Source: Duffyella gerundensis (GTDB taxonomy: Bacteria > Pseudomonadota > Gammaproteobacteria > Enterobacterales > Enterobacteriaceae). Taken from it: DNA of 64,000 nucleotides. Location: the NCBI RefSeq assembly GCF_001517405.1, contig NZ_LN907827.1:1556587-1620586 (forward strand), read 5' to 3'. Shown piece by piece: positions 32,004 to 41,700 of this stretch; position 1 is the stretch's first letter, and the number at the start of each line of letters is the position of its first letter. A program made the translations under genes and the position numbers. The notes beneath the pieces were generated by a model, which worked only from the letters and a program-made list of their open reading frames with translations, was not told the DNA's origin and did not search any database.

Positions 32004-32780
32004 TTATCGCCGCGTGCGGTCACGCAGCAGCAGCTGGCTACAGGCAACCAGCAGCAGCGACAGGGTCATCAGGATGGTAGCCAGCGCATTAACCTCTGGC
32101 GACACGCCGACCTTGACCATCGAGTAAATTTTCAGCGGCAGGATCTCAAATCCTGGCCCGGTAACAAATGACGAGACCACCACATCATCCATCGACAGGG
32201 TAAAGCTCAGCAGCCAGCCTGCGGCCACTGCTGGCATCGCCAGCGGCAGAATGATTTTGCGTAAAATGGTCATTTCGCTGGCGCCCAGATCTTTCGCCGC
32301 CTCCAGCATGCGTACGTCAAAGCCTTTTAGCCTGGCATAAACGGTGATCACCACAAACGGCAGGCAAAAGGTGATATGCGAAAACAGCAGCGACCAGAAA
32401 CCGAGCGAGATGCCGAGCAGCATAAACAGCACCAGCAGCGAAATCGCCATCACGATATCCGGTGACATCAGCACCACAAACAGCATGCCGCTGACAAATG
32501 GCTTGCCGCGGAAATGATAGCGGTAAAGCGCCACCGCGGTCAGCGAGCCGATCAGCGTGGCAAAGGTGGCGGAAAGTACGCCCATGATCAGCGAATGGCG
32601 CGCTGCTTCGATCAGGCTGTCGTTGTTAACCAGCAGGCGATACCATTTGCCGCTGAAGCCCTGCCAGTTAATGCCGAAGCGCGAAGCATTAAACGAATTG
32701 ACGATCAAAATCGCAATCGGGATATAAAGCCAGGCGTAAATGACGGCCATAAAGCCGCCGCGGAGCAGGCGTCCGGTCAT
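32004..32780 (-). CDS. potC: Spermidine/putrescine permease PotC
   Basis: This 258-aa inner-membrane permease has six predicted helices and the binding-protein-dependent transport motif EAAKDLGASEMTILRKIILPLAMP that contacts PotA. Its C-terminus (DRTRR) is about 6 residues shorter than in E. coli. The ATGA overlap with potB indicates coupling. Confidence 0.95.
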   Translation of the reverse strand: MTGRLLRGGFMAVIYAWLYIPIAILIVNSFNASRFGINWQGFSGKWYRLLVNNDSLIEAARHSLIMGVLSATFATLIGSLTAVALYRYHFRGKPFVSGMLFVVLMSPDIVMAISLLVLFMLLGISLGFWSLLFSHITFCLPFVVITVYARLKGFDVRMLEAAKDLGASEMTILRKIILPLAMPAVAAGWLLSFTLSMDDVVVSSFVTGPGFEILPLKIYSMVKVGVSPEVNALATILMTLSLLLVACSQLLLRDRTRR

Positions 32781-33637
32781 GTCAGATCCACCTTGTTATT
32801 CAGCAGCCGCGCGGCACGCCAGTAAATCAGCAGCAGCAGGCCCATCACCAGCGTCAGCACGATGCTGGTGGCGGCTCCAAACGGCCAGTCGCGAATGTTC
32901 AGGAACTGGCTTTTGATCACGTTGCCGATCAGCAGGTTCTTTGCGCCGCCCAGCAGATCGGCGACGAAAAACAGCCCCATGGCTGGCAGCAGCACCAGCA
33001 ACGAACCGGCGACGATGCCGGGCAGGGTCAGCGGCAAAATGATGCGCCAGAAGGTTTGTAGTTTGCTGGCGCCGAGATCGCGTGCCGCTTCCAGCAGCGC
33101 GCTATCCAGCTTCTCCAGGCTTGAGTAGAGCGGCATCACCATAAACGGCAGCAGAATATAGACCAGCCCGAGTATCACCGCCTGTTCGGTATAGATAATG
33201 CGAAACGGCGTCTCAATCAGCCCGAGGCTCAGCAGAAAATCATTCAGCCAGCCGCGCGTGCTGAGGAAAAGCTTGAGGCCATAAATACGGATCAGCGAGT
33301 TGGTCCAGAACGGCACGATCAGCAGAAACAGCATCAGCGGACGCAGCCTGGCGGAGAGTGTGGTCAGGCACCAGGCGAACGGATAGCCGAGCAGCAAACA
33401 GCAGGCGGTGGCGATCAGCGCCATGTTGAACGAGTGCATCAGCACATCGGCGTAGAGCGGATCGAGCAGGCGGCTGTAATTGTCGAGTGTGAACACCATG
33501 CTGATGATATGGGCGTCATCGCGGGTCAGAAAGCTGGTGCCAACAATCAGCAGATTGGGGAAAAAAACAAACAGCAGCAGCCAGCCGACAATCAGCGTGA
33601 TAATGCCTTTTTGCAGCAGATTACGTCGCATGTTCAT
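32777..33637 (-). CDS. potB: Spermidine/putrescine permease PotB
   Basis: This 286-aa permease is the PotC partner, with six helices and the EAA motif [24 protein letters not shown]. The N-terminus is about 11 residues longer than the annotated E. coli protein; a downstream start is possible. It overlaps the end of potA by 17 bp and potC by 4 bp. Confidence 0.95.
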   Translation of the reverse strand: MNMRRNLLQKGIITLIVGWLLLFVFFPNLLIVGTSFLTRDDAHIISMVFTLDNYSRLLDPLYADVLMHSFNMALIATACCLLLGYPFAWCLTTLSARLRPLMLFLLIVPFWTNSLIRIYGLKLFLSTRGWLNDFLLSLGLIETPFRIIYTEQAVILGLVYILLPFMVMPLYSSLEKLDSALLEAARDLGASKLQTFWRIILPLTLPGIVAGSLLVLLPAMGLFFVADLLGGAKNLLIGNVIKSQFLNIRDWPFGAATSIVLTLVMGLLLLIYWRAARLLNNKVDLT

Positions 33638-34736
33638 CGGCCAGCACCACCTCCCAGCCCGATACCCAGTTCACCGCCATTTTTTGATTCAGCGAGTGGT
33701 CAAAATCGGGATCGTCTTCGTTAAAGAATTCGCTGACCGTCACCAGCTTGTGATTCTCCAGCTCCACGGTGGATTCCAGCGTCATGCCTTTGTAGTTGCG
33801 CTCGCGCACATAGCCGATCAGGCCTTCAGCGTGCGCCTCCTCGGCCACCTCTTCCACGCGCAGATCTTCCGGGCGCAGCAGCACGTTGAGCCGATCGCCC
33901 GCGCTGACCGCAAACGGCACGCTCAGCTCGCACTCATGGCCTTCCACCCGCGCCCGCACGCGGCCGTCGGCCAATGGCGCCAGCACCACGGCCTCAAAGA
34001 CGTTAATTTCGCCGATAAAGCGCGCCACGAACAGGTTTTTCGGTTCTTCATAGATTTCGCGCGGCGTGCCGTCCTGTTCGATAAAGCCGTCGCGCATCAC
34101 TACGATGCGATCGGACATGGTCAGCGCCTCTTCCTGATCGTGGGTAACAAACACAAAGGTGATGCCGAGCTTACGCTGCAGCGCTTTCAGCTCGTTTTGC
34201 ATCTGCTTGCGCAGCTTGTAATCCAGCGCGGAGAGCGACTCGTCGAGCAGCAGGACCTTGGGACGATTGACCACCGCGCGGGCGATCGCCACGCGCTGCT
34301 GCTGACCACCGGAAAGCTGATGCGGTCGCCGGGTGGCAAACTCCTCCAGCTGCACCATCGCCAGCGCCTCGTTAACGCGCTGGGTGATCTCCGCCGCCGG
34401 GGTTTTCTGCATGCGCAGGCCAAAGGCGACGTTTTCAAACACCGACATATGTGGGAACAGCGCGTAGCTCTGAAAGACCGTGTTGACGTGGCGATGCTCA
34501 GCGGGCGTGGCGGTGATATCTTCACCGTCGAGCATCAGTACGCCAGCGTCGCTCTGCTCCAGCCCGGCAATCAGCCGCAAAATGGTGGTCTTGCCGCAGC
34601 CGGAAGGGCCGAGCAGGGTGATAAATTCACCGTGGCGGATGGTGAGATTAAAATCGGCAATAATCGATTTGCCGTCAAAAGCTTTACTGATGCCAGAAAG
34701 CGTAACCAGCGCCTGTTGCGCGCGTGTTTGCGTCAT
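33621..34736 (-). CDS. potA: Spermidine/putrescine import ATPase PotA
   Basis: This 371-aa ABC ATPase has Walker [10 protein letters not shown], the Q-loop [11 protein letters not shown], signature LSGGQQQR and Walker [15 protein letters not shown]-terminal TOBE regulatory domain (about 240-371) follows. It lacks the Asp-Glu-Pro wording of most Walker B extensions (DESLS instead), as does E. coli PotA. The start at 34736 is preferred over a GTG three codons upstream because GAG lies at the right distance. First gene of potABCD. Confidence 0.95.
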   Translation of the reverse strand: MTQTRAQQALVTLSGISKAFDGKSIIADFNLTIRHGEFITLLGPSGCGKTTILRLIAGLEQSDAGVLMLDGEDITATPAEHRHVNTVFQSYALFPHMSVFENVAFGLRMQKTPAAEITQRVNEALAMVQLEEFATRRPHQLSGGQQQRVAIARAVVNRPKVLLLDESLSALDYKLRKQMQNELKALQRKLGITFVFVTHDQEEALTMSDRIVVMRDGFIEQDGTPREIYEEPKNLFVARFIGEINVFEAVVLAPLADGRVRARVEGHECELSVPFAVSAGDRLNVLLRPEDLRVEEVAEEAHAEGLIGYVRERNYKGMTLESTVELENHKLVTVSEFFNEDDPDFDHSLNQKMAVNWVSGWEVVLADEHAT

Positions 34737-34901
34737 TTTAGTCACTCAGTGGTTAAGTTGCCGAATGGCCGATCGCGCCGCAGCGCATGCTCAGACCCCG
34801 TGAAGGGCGGGATGATACCTGAAAAAAGCGGCAATGGCATGGCCGCATGCTGGCAACGGCAAACGGCGGCGAGCAGCAGGCCGCCGCTCGCCAGAGAGAG
34901 C

Positions 34902-36266
34902 TTAGCGACGCGGGCGTAACAGCAGCAGCGTCAGGCTAAAAGAGAGGGTCAGCGCCATGATCACGCCGAGCACGGCGTAGATAAACCACGGGCCGATGTA
35001 GGCGGGCAGGCTGAAAATGCTCGACAGAATATAGCCATAGAGCCGCACGCCAAAAAAGGCGATAAACGCCGACGCGCAGGCGCTGGCTATGATGGTGGAG
35101 ACAAAGGCCTTTTTATGCCGCGTCAGCACGCCAAACAGCGCCGGTTCGGTGATGCCGAGCAGGGCGGAAATTGCTGCCGACAGCGTGACCGTGCGATCCT
35201 CACTCTGTCGGTTAAGAAACCAGACGGCGAAGGTGGAGCCAGCGATCGCCATGTTGGCCATAAACATCATGGGCATCAGCATGTCATAGCCGCGATCGGT
35301 GAAATTCTGCAGGGCAATCGGCGTCATGGCGTGATGCATGCCGGTCAGCACCGCCAGCGGACGAATCGCCCCGACCACCAGGCCCGCCAGGCTGGCGGAG
35401 AAGCCGAACAGCCCCTCAATCAGCCACGCTAACCCCTTGCCCAGCCAGATCCCCGCCGGACCGATCACCGTCAGCGCAACCAGCGCGGCGATAAACAGCG
35501 TCAGCGTCGGCGTAAAGACGGTTTTCAGCACCGTCGGCATGATGCGATCGACGCCGCGATGAATATAGCTCAGCGCCAGTACCGAGAAGATCACTGGAAT
35601 CACGCTGGAGGCGTAGTTAAAAATCGGCACCGGCAGCATCTCAAACAGCCAGAAGGTGCTGACGGCGCCCGGCGCATGGCTGGCCAGCGCTTTCGCTGCA
35701 TCAATCAGCGTGGGATACATCAGGCAGGCGGCCACCGCGGCGGCCAGGTATTCATTGGTGCGAAACATTTTTGCCGCCGAGACGGCGAGAAAAAAGGGCA
35801 GGAACCAGAATACGCCGCTGGCGATCAGGTCGATGATCAACACCGTCTGGCTCTGCGCCGACAGTACCTTCAGCGCCACCAGTCCGGCCAACAGTCCTTT
35901 AATCATGCCGGCACCGGCGATAGCGGGCACGATCGGGCCAAACACACCGGACACGGTATCCATAAACAGCGAGATCGTGCTTTTACGTGCGCGCTTTTCA
36001 GCCGGTACCGCGCTGTTATCAAGGTTAAGCTGCGCCGTTAACGGCTGGAACCAGCTGTTAACCTGCGGCCCGACAATAATCTGAAACTGGTCATTCTGTA
36101 TTTGCGCGCCCAGCACGCCGGCCAGGCTTTTTATTTGTTGCTGATCGACTTTGCGATCGTCAATTAAATCGAAGCGCAGACGGGTCATGCAGTGCCAGAC
36201 GTTGTTGATATTTTCCCTGCCGCCGACGCCATCAATGATCTTATTAATTATGCTGGGGTTGCTCAT
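34902..36266 (-). CDS. PTS EIIBC component, beta-glucoside/MurNAc/trehalose-type
   Basis: This 454-aa PTS permease has an N-terminal EIIB domain (residues 1-85) with the phospho-Cys26 in WHCMTRLRF, then an EIIC domain of about 10 helices with the sugar motif LGITEPALFGVL. No EIIA domain or EIIA gene is present, so phosphate must come from EIIA(Glc) or another EIIA in trans, as for TreB, ScrA and MurP. It is divergent from the dehydratase gene and probably controlled by the nearby GntR regulator. The sugar is not identifiable: no phospho-glycosidase, etherase or hydrolase is adjacent. Confidence 0.85.
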   Translation of the reverse strand: MSNPSIINKIIDGVGGRENINNVWHCMTRLRFDLIDDRKVDQQQIKSLAGVLGAQIQNDQFQIIVGPQVNSWFQPLTAQLNLDNSAVPAEKRARKSTISLFMDTVSGVFGPIVPAIAGAGMIKGLLAGLVALKVLSAQSQTVLIIDLIASGVFWFLPFFLAVSAAKMFRTNEYLAAAVAACLMYPTLIDAAKALASHAPGAVSTFWLFEMLPVPIFNYASSVIPVIFSVLALSYIHRGVDRIMPTVLKTVFTPTLTLFIAALVALTVIGPAGIWLGKGLAWLIEGLFGFSASLAGLVVGAIRPLAVLTGMHHAMTPIALQNFTDRGYDMLMPMMFMANMAIAGSTFAVWFLNRQSEDRTVTLSAAISALLGITEPALFGVLTRHKKAFVSTIIASACASAFIAFFGVRLYGYILSSIFSLPAYIGPWFIYAVLGVIMALTLSFSLTLLLLRPRR

Positions 36267-36351
36267 GTTTTACTGCTCCTGTGAACGCGCCTGGTGATAG
36301 CACTAACGCGAGCTGAGTCTATGTGAGTCGGCGTGGTAAAACCAACCAATA

Positions 36352-36373
36352 AAAATTGATTTAGCTCACACAA
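36352..36373 (+). promoter_or_regulatory. Possible CRP site in EIIBC / dehydratase intergenic region
   Basis: ATTGA-N6-TCACA at 36355-36370 has one good CRP half-site. Nearby palindromes TGGTAAAACCA (36334-36344) and CCAATTGG (36409-36416) are candidate GntR operators. All are weak calls in a 282-bp divergent promoter region. Confidence 0.35.
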
Positions 36374-36548
36374 TCACGCTGTAAAAGGCCTTATGTGGAA
36401 CGTTTATGCCAATTGGTCCGTTTTTTCGTCTCTTTATCGCAGCGGCGTGAACCAAAATAAAGTAGTGGCAAAACGCGCCCGGAGGCGGGAATAATAACGG
36501 CACATCCGGCACTGTTATTCACCGGCCGCGTTATATTTGGGAGCTGTT

Positions 36549-37748
36549 ATGACGCCTACGCGTATTACCAATATTGAATGTTTTATTACCAAACCCGACC
36601 GGCATAATCTGGTGGTGGTGCGCGTCAGCACCGACAAAAATATCACCGGCCTCGGCTGCGCCACCTTTCAGCAACGGCCGCTGGCGGTAAAAACCATGGT
36701 GGAGGAGTATCTGAAGCCGCTGCTGATGGGCCGCGATGCCAACCACATCGAAGATCTCTGGCAGATGATGATGGTGAACGCCTACTGGCGGAACGGACCG
36801 GTGATCAACAACGGCGTTGCCGGTATCGATATGGCGCTATGGGACATCAAAGGTCAGCTGGCGGGAATGCCGCTGTATCAGCTGTTTGGCGGCAAATCGA
36901 AAGATGCGATTGCGGTCTACAGCCACTGCGCGGCGGAATCGCTGGCGGCGCTCTATCCGCAGGTAGACGCCTTGCAGGAGGCAGGCTATCGCTACGTGCG
37001 CTGTCAGCTCGGTTTTTATGGCGGCACGCCGCAGCAGCTGCATGCCACCCGTGAACCGACGCCAGGTGCCTATTACGATCAGGATGAGTACATGGCCAAC
37101 ACCGTGGCGATGTTCAAAGCACTGCGCGAAAAATACGGTATGCGCCTGCACATTCTGCACGATGTGCATGAACGGCTCTTTCCGCAGCAGGCCATTCAGC
37201 TGGCGAAAGCGCTGGAACCCTATCAACCCTATTTTATTGAAGATATTGTGTCACCGCAGCAGAGCGGCTGGCTGGAGCAGGTGCGGGCGCATGCCAGCGT
37301 GCCGCTGGCGATGGGCGAGCTGTTTAACAATCCGGCAGAATGGCACGATCTGATCGTCAACCGGCGCATCGATTTTATCCGTTGCCATGTGTCACAAATC
37401 GGCGGCATTACGCCAGCGCTGAAGCTGGCGGTGCTTTGTCAGGCGTTTGGCGTACGCCTCGCCTGGCACGGGCCGCCGGATATGACGCCGATCGCCGTGG
37501 CGGTGAATACCCATCTCAATATTCACCTGCACAACGCCGCGGTGCAGGAATATCTTCCCGCCGATGCGGCAACCCAGGCGGTGTTTCCCGGCGCGCCGGT
37601 GGCCGAAGGCGGCTATCTCTATCCCGGCGAGCTGCCCGGCATCGGCGTGGGCTTTGATGAGACGCAGGCCGCCGCGTATCCGCTGGTGTACCGGCCCCAT
37701 GAGTGGACGCAGAGCCGCTTGCCCAATGGCGCCATGCACACGCCTTAG
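36549..37748 (+). CDS. Enolase-superfamily sugar-acid dehydratase, ManD/RspA subgroup
   Basis: This 399-aa protein has the D-mannonate dehydratase subgroup pattern: N-terminal capping domain, CQLGFYGG, the HDVHER loop with metal and base residues, ED then [10 protein letters not shown] ligands, and HGPPDMTP near the C-terminal strand. Members dehydrate D-mannonate or D-gluconate to 2-keto-3-deoxygluconate with very different efficiencies, and some (RspA-like) have almost no activity, so the substrate cannot be read from sequence. The start at 36549 follows GGGAGCTGTT. It is divergent from the EIIBC gene and its end overlaps the gntR end by 4 bp. Confidence 0.85.
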   Translation: MTPTRITNIECFITKPDRHNLVVVRVSTDKNITGLGCATFQQRPLAVKTMVEEYLKPLLMGRDANHIEDLWQMMMVNAYWRNGPVINNGVAGIDMALWDIKGQLAGMPLYQLFGGKSKDAIAVYSHCAAESLAALYPQVDALQEAGYRYVRCQLGFYGGTPQQLHATREPTPGAYYDQDEYMANTVAMFKALREKYGMRLHILHDVHERLFPQQAIQLAKALEPYQPYFIEDIVSPQQSGWLEQVRAHASVPLAMGELFNNPAEWHDLIVNRRIDFIRCHVSQIGGITPALKLAVLCQAFGVRLAWHGPPDMTPIAVAVNTHLNIHLHNAAVQEYLPADAATQAVFPGAPVAEGGYLYPGELPGIGVGFDETQAAAYPLVYRPHEWTQSRLPNGAMHTP

Positions 37749-38458
37749 TCGCCGGTGCGAAAGCGCAGATTGTCGTGATTAAACGGAATCACGTAGGTGC
37801 AGGCGTAATGAATGTCGATCACGTCGCTCATGATATAGATTCGCCCGCCTTCCAGAATGCCGCGATGCTGAATATGCATCGCGGGCTGCCCACGTTTACA
37901 ACCCAGCAGCGCCGCCTGCGCCTTGTCGACCGCCACCGCTTCATAGCGGGTCAGCGAATGCGAAATACGCAGGCCTTTGGCCATCACATAGCGTTGCAGT
38001 GAGCTTTCGATCACTCGCTGGTTGAGATCGGCAAAATCGGCGGCGGGCAGGCTGGAGGTTTCAATTTGCGTGCAGCGCTGATCGACATAGCGCAGGCGGC
38101 AAAATTGCCAGACATAGTCATTGTCGCCGAGGGCGAACGCCTGCTGCTGATCGCTGTCCGGCAGCTTTTTATGCAGGTTGATCATGCGATAGTGCATCTG
38201 ATCAAAGCGCTTCTCGGTGATCGAGTTGTAGATCAGCGGGTTGTTACGCGCCTCGGCGGAAACATAAATCCCTGAACCCTGCACGATGCGAATAATGCCA
38301 ATGCTCACCAGCTTTTCCAGCGCCTGACGAATGGTAAAGCGCGACACGCCATATTCCTCTGCCAGCTGTCGCTCCGGCGGCAGTCGCTGCAACGGCTCGG
38401 CGCTGTGCTGATAAATTTTGCTCAGCAGATCCTGAGCAATAAACTCTTTTTTCTTCAT
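37745..38458 (-). CDS. GntR/HutC-family transcriptional regulator
   Basis: This 237-aa protein has an N-terminal winged helix (residues 8-70; [25 protein letters not shown] is the recognition region) and a C-terminal UTRA ligand-binding domain typical of HutC-type regulators. These usually sense the substrate or a phosphorylated intermediate of adjacent genes. Position next to the dehydratase and EIIBC genes suggests it represses both. The effector is unknown. Confidence 0.88.
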   Translation of the reverse strand: MKKKEFIAQDLLSKIYQHSAEPLQRLPPERQLAEEYGVSRFTIRQALEKLVSIGIIRIVQGSGIYVSAEARNNPLIYNSITEKRFDQMHYRMINLHKKLPDSDQQQAFALGDNDYVWQFCRLRYVDQRCTQIETSSLPAADFADLNQRVIESSLQRYVMAKGLRISHSLTRYEAVAVDKAQAALLGCKRGQPAMHIQHRGILEGGRIYIMSDVIDIHYACTYVIPFNHDNLRFRTGD

Positions 38459-38585
38459 CCTGACTTTCCGATCGACGCGGGGTGGTAAAGCGCACTACGC
38501 TTTAGTATCAATAGCATGATGTGAAACAAGGCGAAGCGCCGCCAGGACGTCAATAATCACAACGGCCTGTTCTGAGGGATAAATA

Positions 38586-39818
38586 ATGACACAATTACTT
38601 GAGCGTTTTTTAGATTACGTCGCGATTGAAAGTCAGTCACGACCGCAGGCACGGACTGTACCGAGCTCGGAAGGGCAGTGGCTGATGGCCAGAAAGCTGC
38701 AGGAAGAGCTGCTGGCGCTGGGCTTTGTTGATGTGACGCTAAGCGATCACGCGGTGGTAATGGGCACCTTGCCCGCCAATGTTGACTGGCCGACGCCGGT
38801 GATTGGCTTTATTTCCCACATGGATACGTCGCCTGATTTCACGGCGAAGCACGTTGCACCACAAATTATTGAAGACTATCGCGGCGGAGACATTGCGCTG
38901 GGCAACGGTGAAGAGGCGCTATCGCCGGTGATGTTTCCGGTGCTGCATCAACTGATTGGCCATACGTTAATTACCACCGACGGTAAAACGCTGCTGGGCG
39001 CTGATGATAAAGCGGGTATCGCTGAAATCATGACCGCCATGGCGGAGCTGGCGGCCAGCGATCGTCCACACGGTGCCATTCGCGTCGCCTTTACGCCAGA
39101 CGAAGAGATCGGCCGCGGCACCGCGCATTTTGATGTCGAAGGTTTTGGCGCCGACTGGGCCTACACCATGGATGGCAGCGGCGTTGGCGAGTTTGAATTT
39201 GAAAACTTCAATGCTGCCTCCGCCACGGTGGTGATCAAAGGTAACAATGTGCATCCCGGCTCGGCAAAAGGCGTGATGGTCAACGCACTGGATCTGGCAA
39301 TGCGTTTTCACAGCGAGCTGCCACCGGGCGAAACGCCGCAAAACACCGCGGGCTATGAGGGCTTTTTCCATCTGCATCAGGTGAAAGGCGGCGTTGAGCA
39401 GGCGGAGTTACACTATATCGTGCGTGATTTTGACCGCGATAATTTCGAAAAGCGCAAACAGCTGCTGGTGGATCTGGCGAAGCGCCTGAGCCGCGGCCTG
39501 CAGGCGGATTGTCATATCAACGTGCAGCTGGAAGATACCTATTTCAACATGCGCGAGAAAGTGGAAATCTATCCGCACATTATTGAGCTGGCGCTGACCG
39601 CGATGCGTGACTGTGGCATTGAGCCACAGGTTAAGCCGATTCGTGGCGGCACCGACGGCGCATCATTGTCCTGGATGGGGCTGCCATGCCCGAATATCTT
39701 TACCGGCGGCTATAACTATCACGGCAAGCATGAGTTCGCTTCGCTTAACCAGATGGCGCAGGCGGTGCAGGTGATTGTGCGCATCGCAGAGCTGGCGGCG
39801 GAGAAAAAATCGAGCTGA
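38586..39818 (+). CDS. pepT: Peptidase T (tripeptidase)
   Basis: This 410-aa M20-family aminotripeptidase removes N-terminal residues from tripeptides in the cytosol. Zinc ligands are visible in [27 protein letters not shown] and DGSGVGE, and the last ligand is near [13 protein letters not shown]. In E. coli pepT is next to potA; here the sugar locus is inserted between them. Confidence 0.96.
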   Translation: MTQLLERFLDYVAIESQSRPQARTVPSSEGQWLMARKLQEELLALGFVDVTLSDHAVVMGTLPANVDWPTPVIGFISHMDTSPDFTAKHVAPQIIEDYRGGDIALGNGEEALSPVMFPVLHQLIGHTLITTDGKTLLGADDKAGIAEIMTAMAELAASDRPHGAIRVAFTPDEEIGRGTAHFDVEGFGADWAYTMDGSGVGEFEFENFNAASATVVIKGNNVHPGSAKGVMVNALDLAMRFHSELPPGETPQNTAGYEGFFHLHQVKGGVEQAELHYIVRDFDRDNFEKRKQLLVDLAKRLSRGLQADCHINVQLEDTYFNMREKVEIYPHIIELALTAMRDCGIEPQVKPIRGGTDGASLSWMGLPCPNIFTGGYNYHGKHEFASLNQMAQAVQVIVRIAELAAEKKSS

Positions 39819-40019
39819 TGCTCGGGCGGGCGGCACCTTCGCGGTGTCGCCTGCATCATCGCATTTCCTGCCACGCTCACAGAAAGATTGTTTGTTCCAC
39901 TCGGTTATTATTTTCCCACCTGTCGGAAATTTCACATTTTAATCGCTAAATGCGTCCGCGCTGCGTACTTGCATTACACTCGCTTCATCTGCTCATCAAT
40001 GAATAAAAGGAATAACAAT

Positions 40020-40442
40020 ATGAAAATCACTCACGGTTTATATGCAGGCGCACTGATGGCTATTTCCGTAACGGCGGGCGCAGCAGAACCAACGGCAATG
40101 AAAAATCCGCTGAGCGTACACGTTCTTAATTTACAGACCGGCGTGCCGACGGCCGATATCACAGTGGAACTGGAGCAGAAACAGCAGGATAAGTGGGTGA
40201 AGCTGGCCAGTGGCGTGACCGATAAAAATGGCCGTATCCCGGCGTTATATCCGCAGGATAAGCCTGTCGCCAGCGGCGTATATAAAGTGGTGTTTAAAAC
40301 CGGCGATTATTATCAGAAAATGAAACATAACACCTTCTTCCCGGAAATTCCGGTGATCTTCAACATGGAAAATAAAGGCGAGCATTACCATATTCCATTA
40401 CTGCTGAGTCAGTACGGTTATTCTACCTATCGTGGTAACTGA
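40020..40442 (+). CDS. hiuH: 5-hydroxyisourate hydrolase (transthyretin-related), periplasmic
   Basis: This 140-aa transthyretin-like protein has a cleavable signal peptide (about residues 1-22, ending AGA/AEPT). The mature part begins with the LSVHVLNLQTGVP strand and ends with the family signature YHIPLLLSQYGYSTYRGN, whose terminal YRGN/S motif marks true hydrolases as opposed to thyroid-hormone carriers. It hydrolyses 5-hydroxyisourate, a product of urate oxidation. No other purine-catabolism gene is nearby. The start at 40020 begins the signal peptide; longer in-frame starts do not. Confidence 0.9.
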   Translation: MKITHGLYAGALMAISVTAGAAEPTAMKNPLSVHVLNLQTGVPTADITVELEQKQQDKWVKLASGVTDKNGRIPALYPQDKPVASGVYKVVFKTGDYYQKMKHNTFFPEIPVIFNMENKGEHYHIPLLLSQYGYSTYRGN

Positions 40443-40480
40443 TCGACAATAACGGCGATTTCCGCGCGGTCAGGCGGTAA

Positions 40481-40515
40481 GAAAAGGGCGCTCAGAGTAG
40501 AATGAGCGCCCTTGC
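40481..40515. terminator. Terminator between hiuH and roxA
   Basis: An 11-bp stem (AAGGGCGCTCA / TGAGCGCCCTT) with an 8-nt loop has T residues on both ends, better on the roxA (-) side. Confidence 0.8.
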
Positions 40516-40517
40516 TG

Positions 40518-41645
40518 TTACTCTTCTTCGCTAAAATACCAGTAGCCGCTGTTCACTAGCGCCGCCAGTTGTGCCAGCACGGACGGATCGTCCAGCGCCT
40601 CGCCCAGCTGCGCAATGCCAAGGGTATGATGATGGGCCAGCGCAGTTAACACTTCCGGACGCGCGCACTCAATCTGCTCGCCGTTAACAAACACCGCACC
40701 TTCCAGCGTCAGCACGCGCAGGCCGCCAAGGCGACTCAGGGTGTCACCCTGCTGCAGCGCATCGTAGATCTCATCAGGCTGATAAGGCGGTTCTGGCGGA
40801 GCCAGATCCAGCTCGTGACGCGTCTGCGAGATAAACTCACCAAACCACTGCTTAAACTGCTCTGGCTGATCGATCACGTCGATCATCAGCTGGCGAATGC
40901 CTTCTATTTCCTCTGGCAGGATAGTGGAAGGGCAGTCGCGCGCCGGAACATCAGGATCGGTAAAGCGTTTGCCGCCCAGCTCATGCGCCAGCACGTAATC
41001 CGCAAAGCCGCTGATCAGTTCGCGGCCGCTTGGCGCGCGAAAACCCACGGAATAATTAAGCGCATTTTCCAGCGACCAGCCTTCGTGCGGGAATCCCGGC
41101 GGAATATAGAGAATATCGCCCGGCTCCATCTCTTCATCGATGATGGCGTCGAAGGGTTCGACCTGCAGCAGATCGGGATGCGGGCAGTGCTGTTTCATGG
41201 GCACTTTGTCGCCTACGCGCCAGCGACGACGACCCATGCCCTGAATAATAAAGACATCGTATTGATCGAGGTGCGGGCCGACGCCACCACCCGGCACCGA
41301 GAACGAGATCATCAAATCGTCGGTGCGCCAGTCCGGCAGTGCACGGAAGGGCTGCATCAGCGCCGCCGACGGCTGATGCCAGTGGTTAACCGCCTGCACC
41401 AGCAGCGACCAGTTGTTCTCACCCAGATGGTCGAAGCTCTCAAACGGGCCGTGACCTACCTGCCAGTTGCCGTCCTGATGGCTGACCAGTCGGCTGTCGA
41501 CCTCATTTTCCATCGCCAGCCCGGCCAGCTCATCAGGAGAAAGGGGATCGACAAAGTTTTTGAAGCCGCGCTTCAGCAGTACCGGGCGTTTTTGCCAGTA
41601 GCGCTGGATAAAGTCGGGCCAGTCGAGATCAAGCTGATAATCCAT
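40518..41645 (-). CDS. roxA: Ribosomal protein L16 arginine hydroxylase RoxA (YcfD)
   Basis: This 375-aa 2-oxoglutarate/Fe(II) oxygenase of the JmjC/MINA53 type hydroxylates Arg81 of ribosomal protein uL16. Iron ligands are His125 and Asp127 in GPHLDQYD and His187 in PPGFPHEGW. A C-terminal winged-helix region follows. The start at 41645 (MDYQLDLDWP) matches E. coli; an ATG 4 codons upstream is less likely. Confidence 0.94.
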   Translation of the reverse strand: MDYQLDLDWPDFIQRYWQKRPVLLKRGFKNFVDPLSPDELAGLAMENEVDSRLVSHQDGNWQVGHGPFESFDHLGENNWSLLVQAVNHWHQPSAALMQPFRALPDWRTDDLMISFSVPGGGVGPHLDQYDVFIIQGMGRRRWRVGDKVPMKQHCPHPDLLQVEPFDAIIDEEMEPGDILYIPPGFPHEGWSLENALNYSVGFRAPSGRELISGFADYVLAHELGGKRFTDPDVPARDCPSTILPEEIEGIRQLMIDVIDQPEQFKQWFGEFISQTRHELDLAPPEPPYQPDEIYDALQQGDTLSRLGGLRVLTLEGAVFVNGEQIECARPEVLTALAHHHTLGIAQLGEALDDPSVLAQLAALVNSGYWYFSEEE

Positions 41646-41700
41646 AAGACATTCCATTCAGGCGATAAATTGCAGCAAGTATAACAGTGCCAGCCGCTTT

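Noticed and set aside
33621..34901. Shorter frames and a hairpin (34868-34892) between potA and EIIBC
   Set aside because: The hairpin has only a 7-bp core and no proper T run, so it was not called as a terminator; the frames are shadows.
33480..34919. A 479-codon plus-strand open frame opposite potA and potB
   Set aside because: It is antisense to well-supported coding sequence and its open length follows from codon bias on the other strand.
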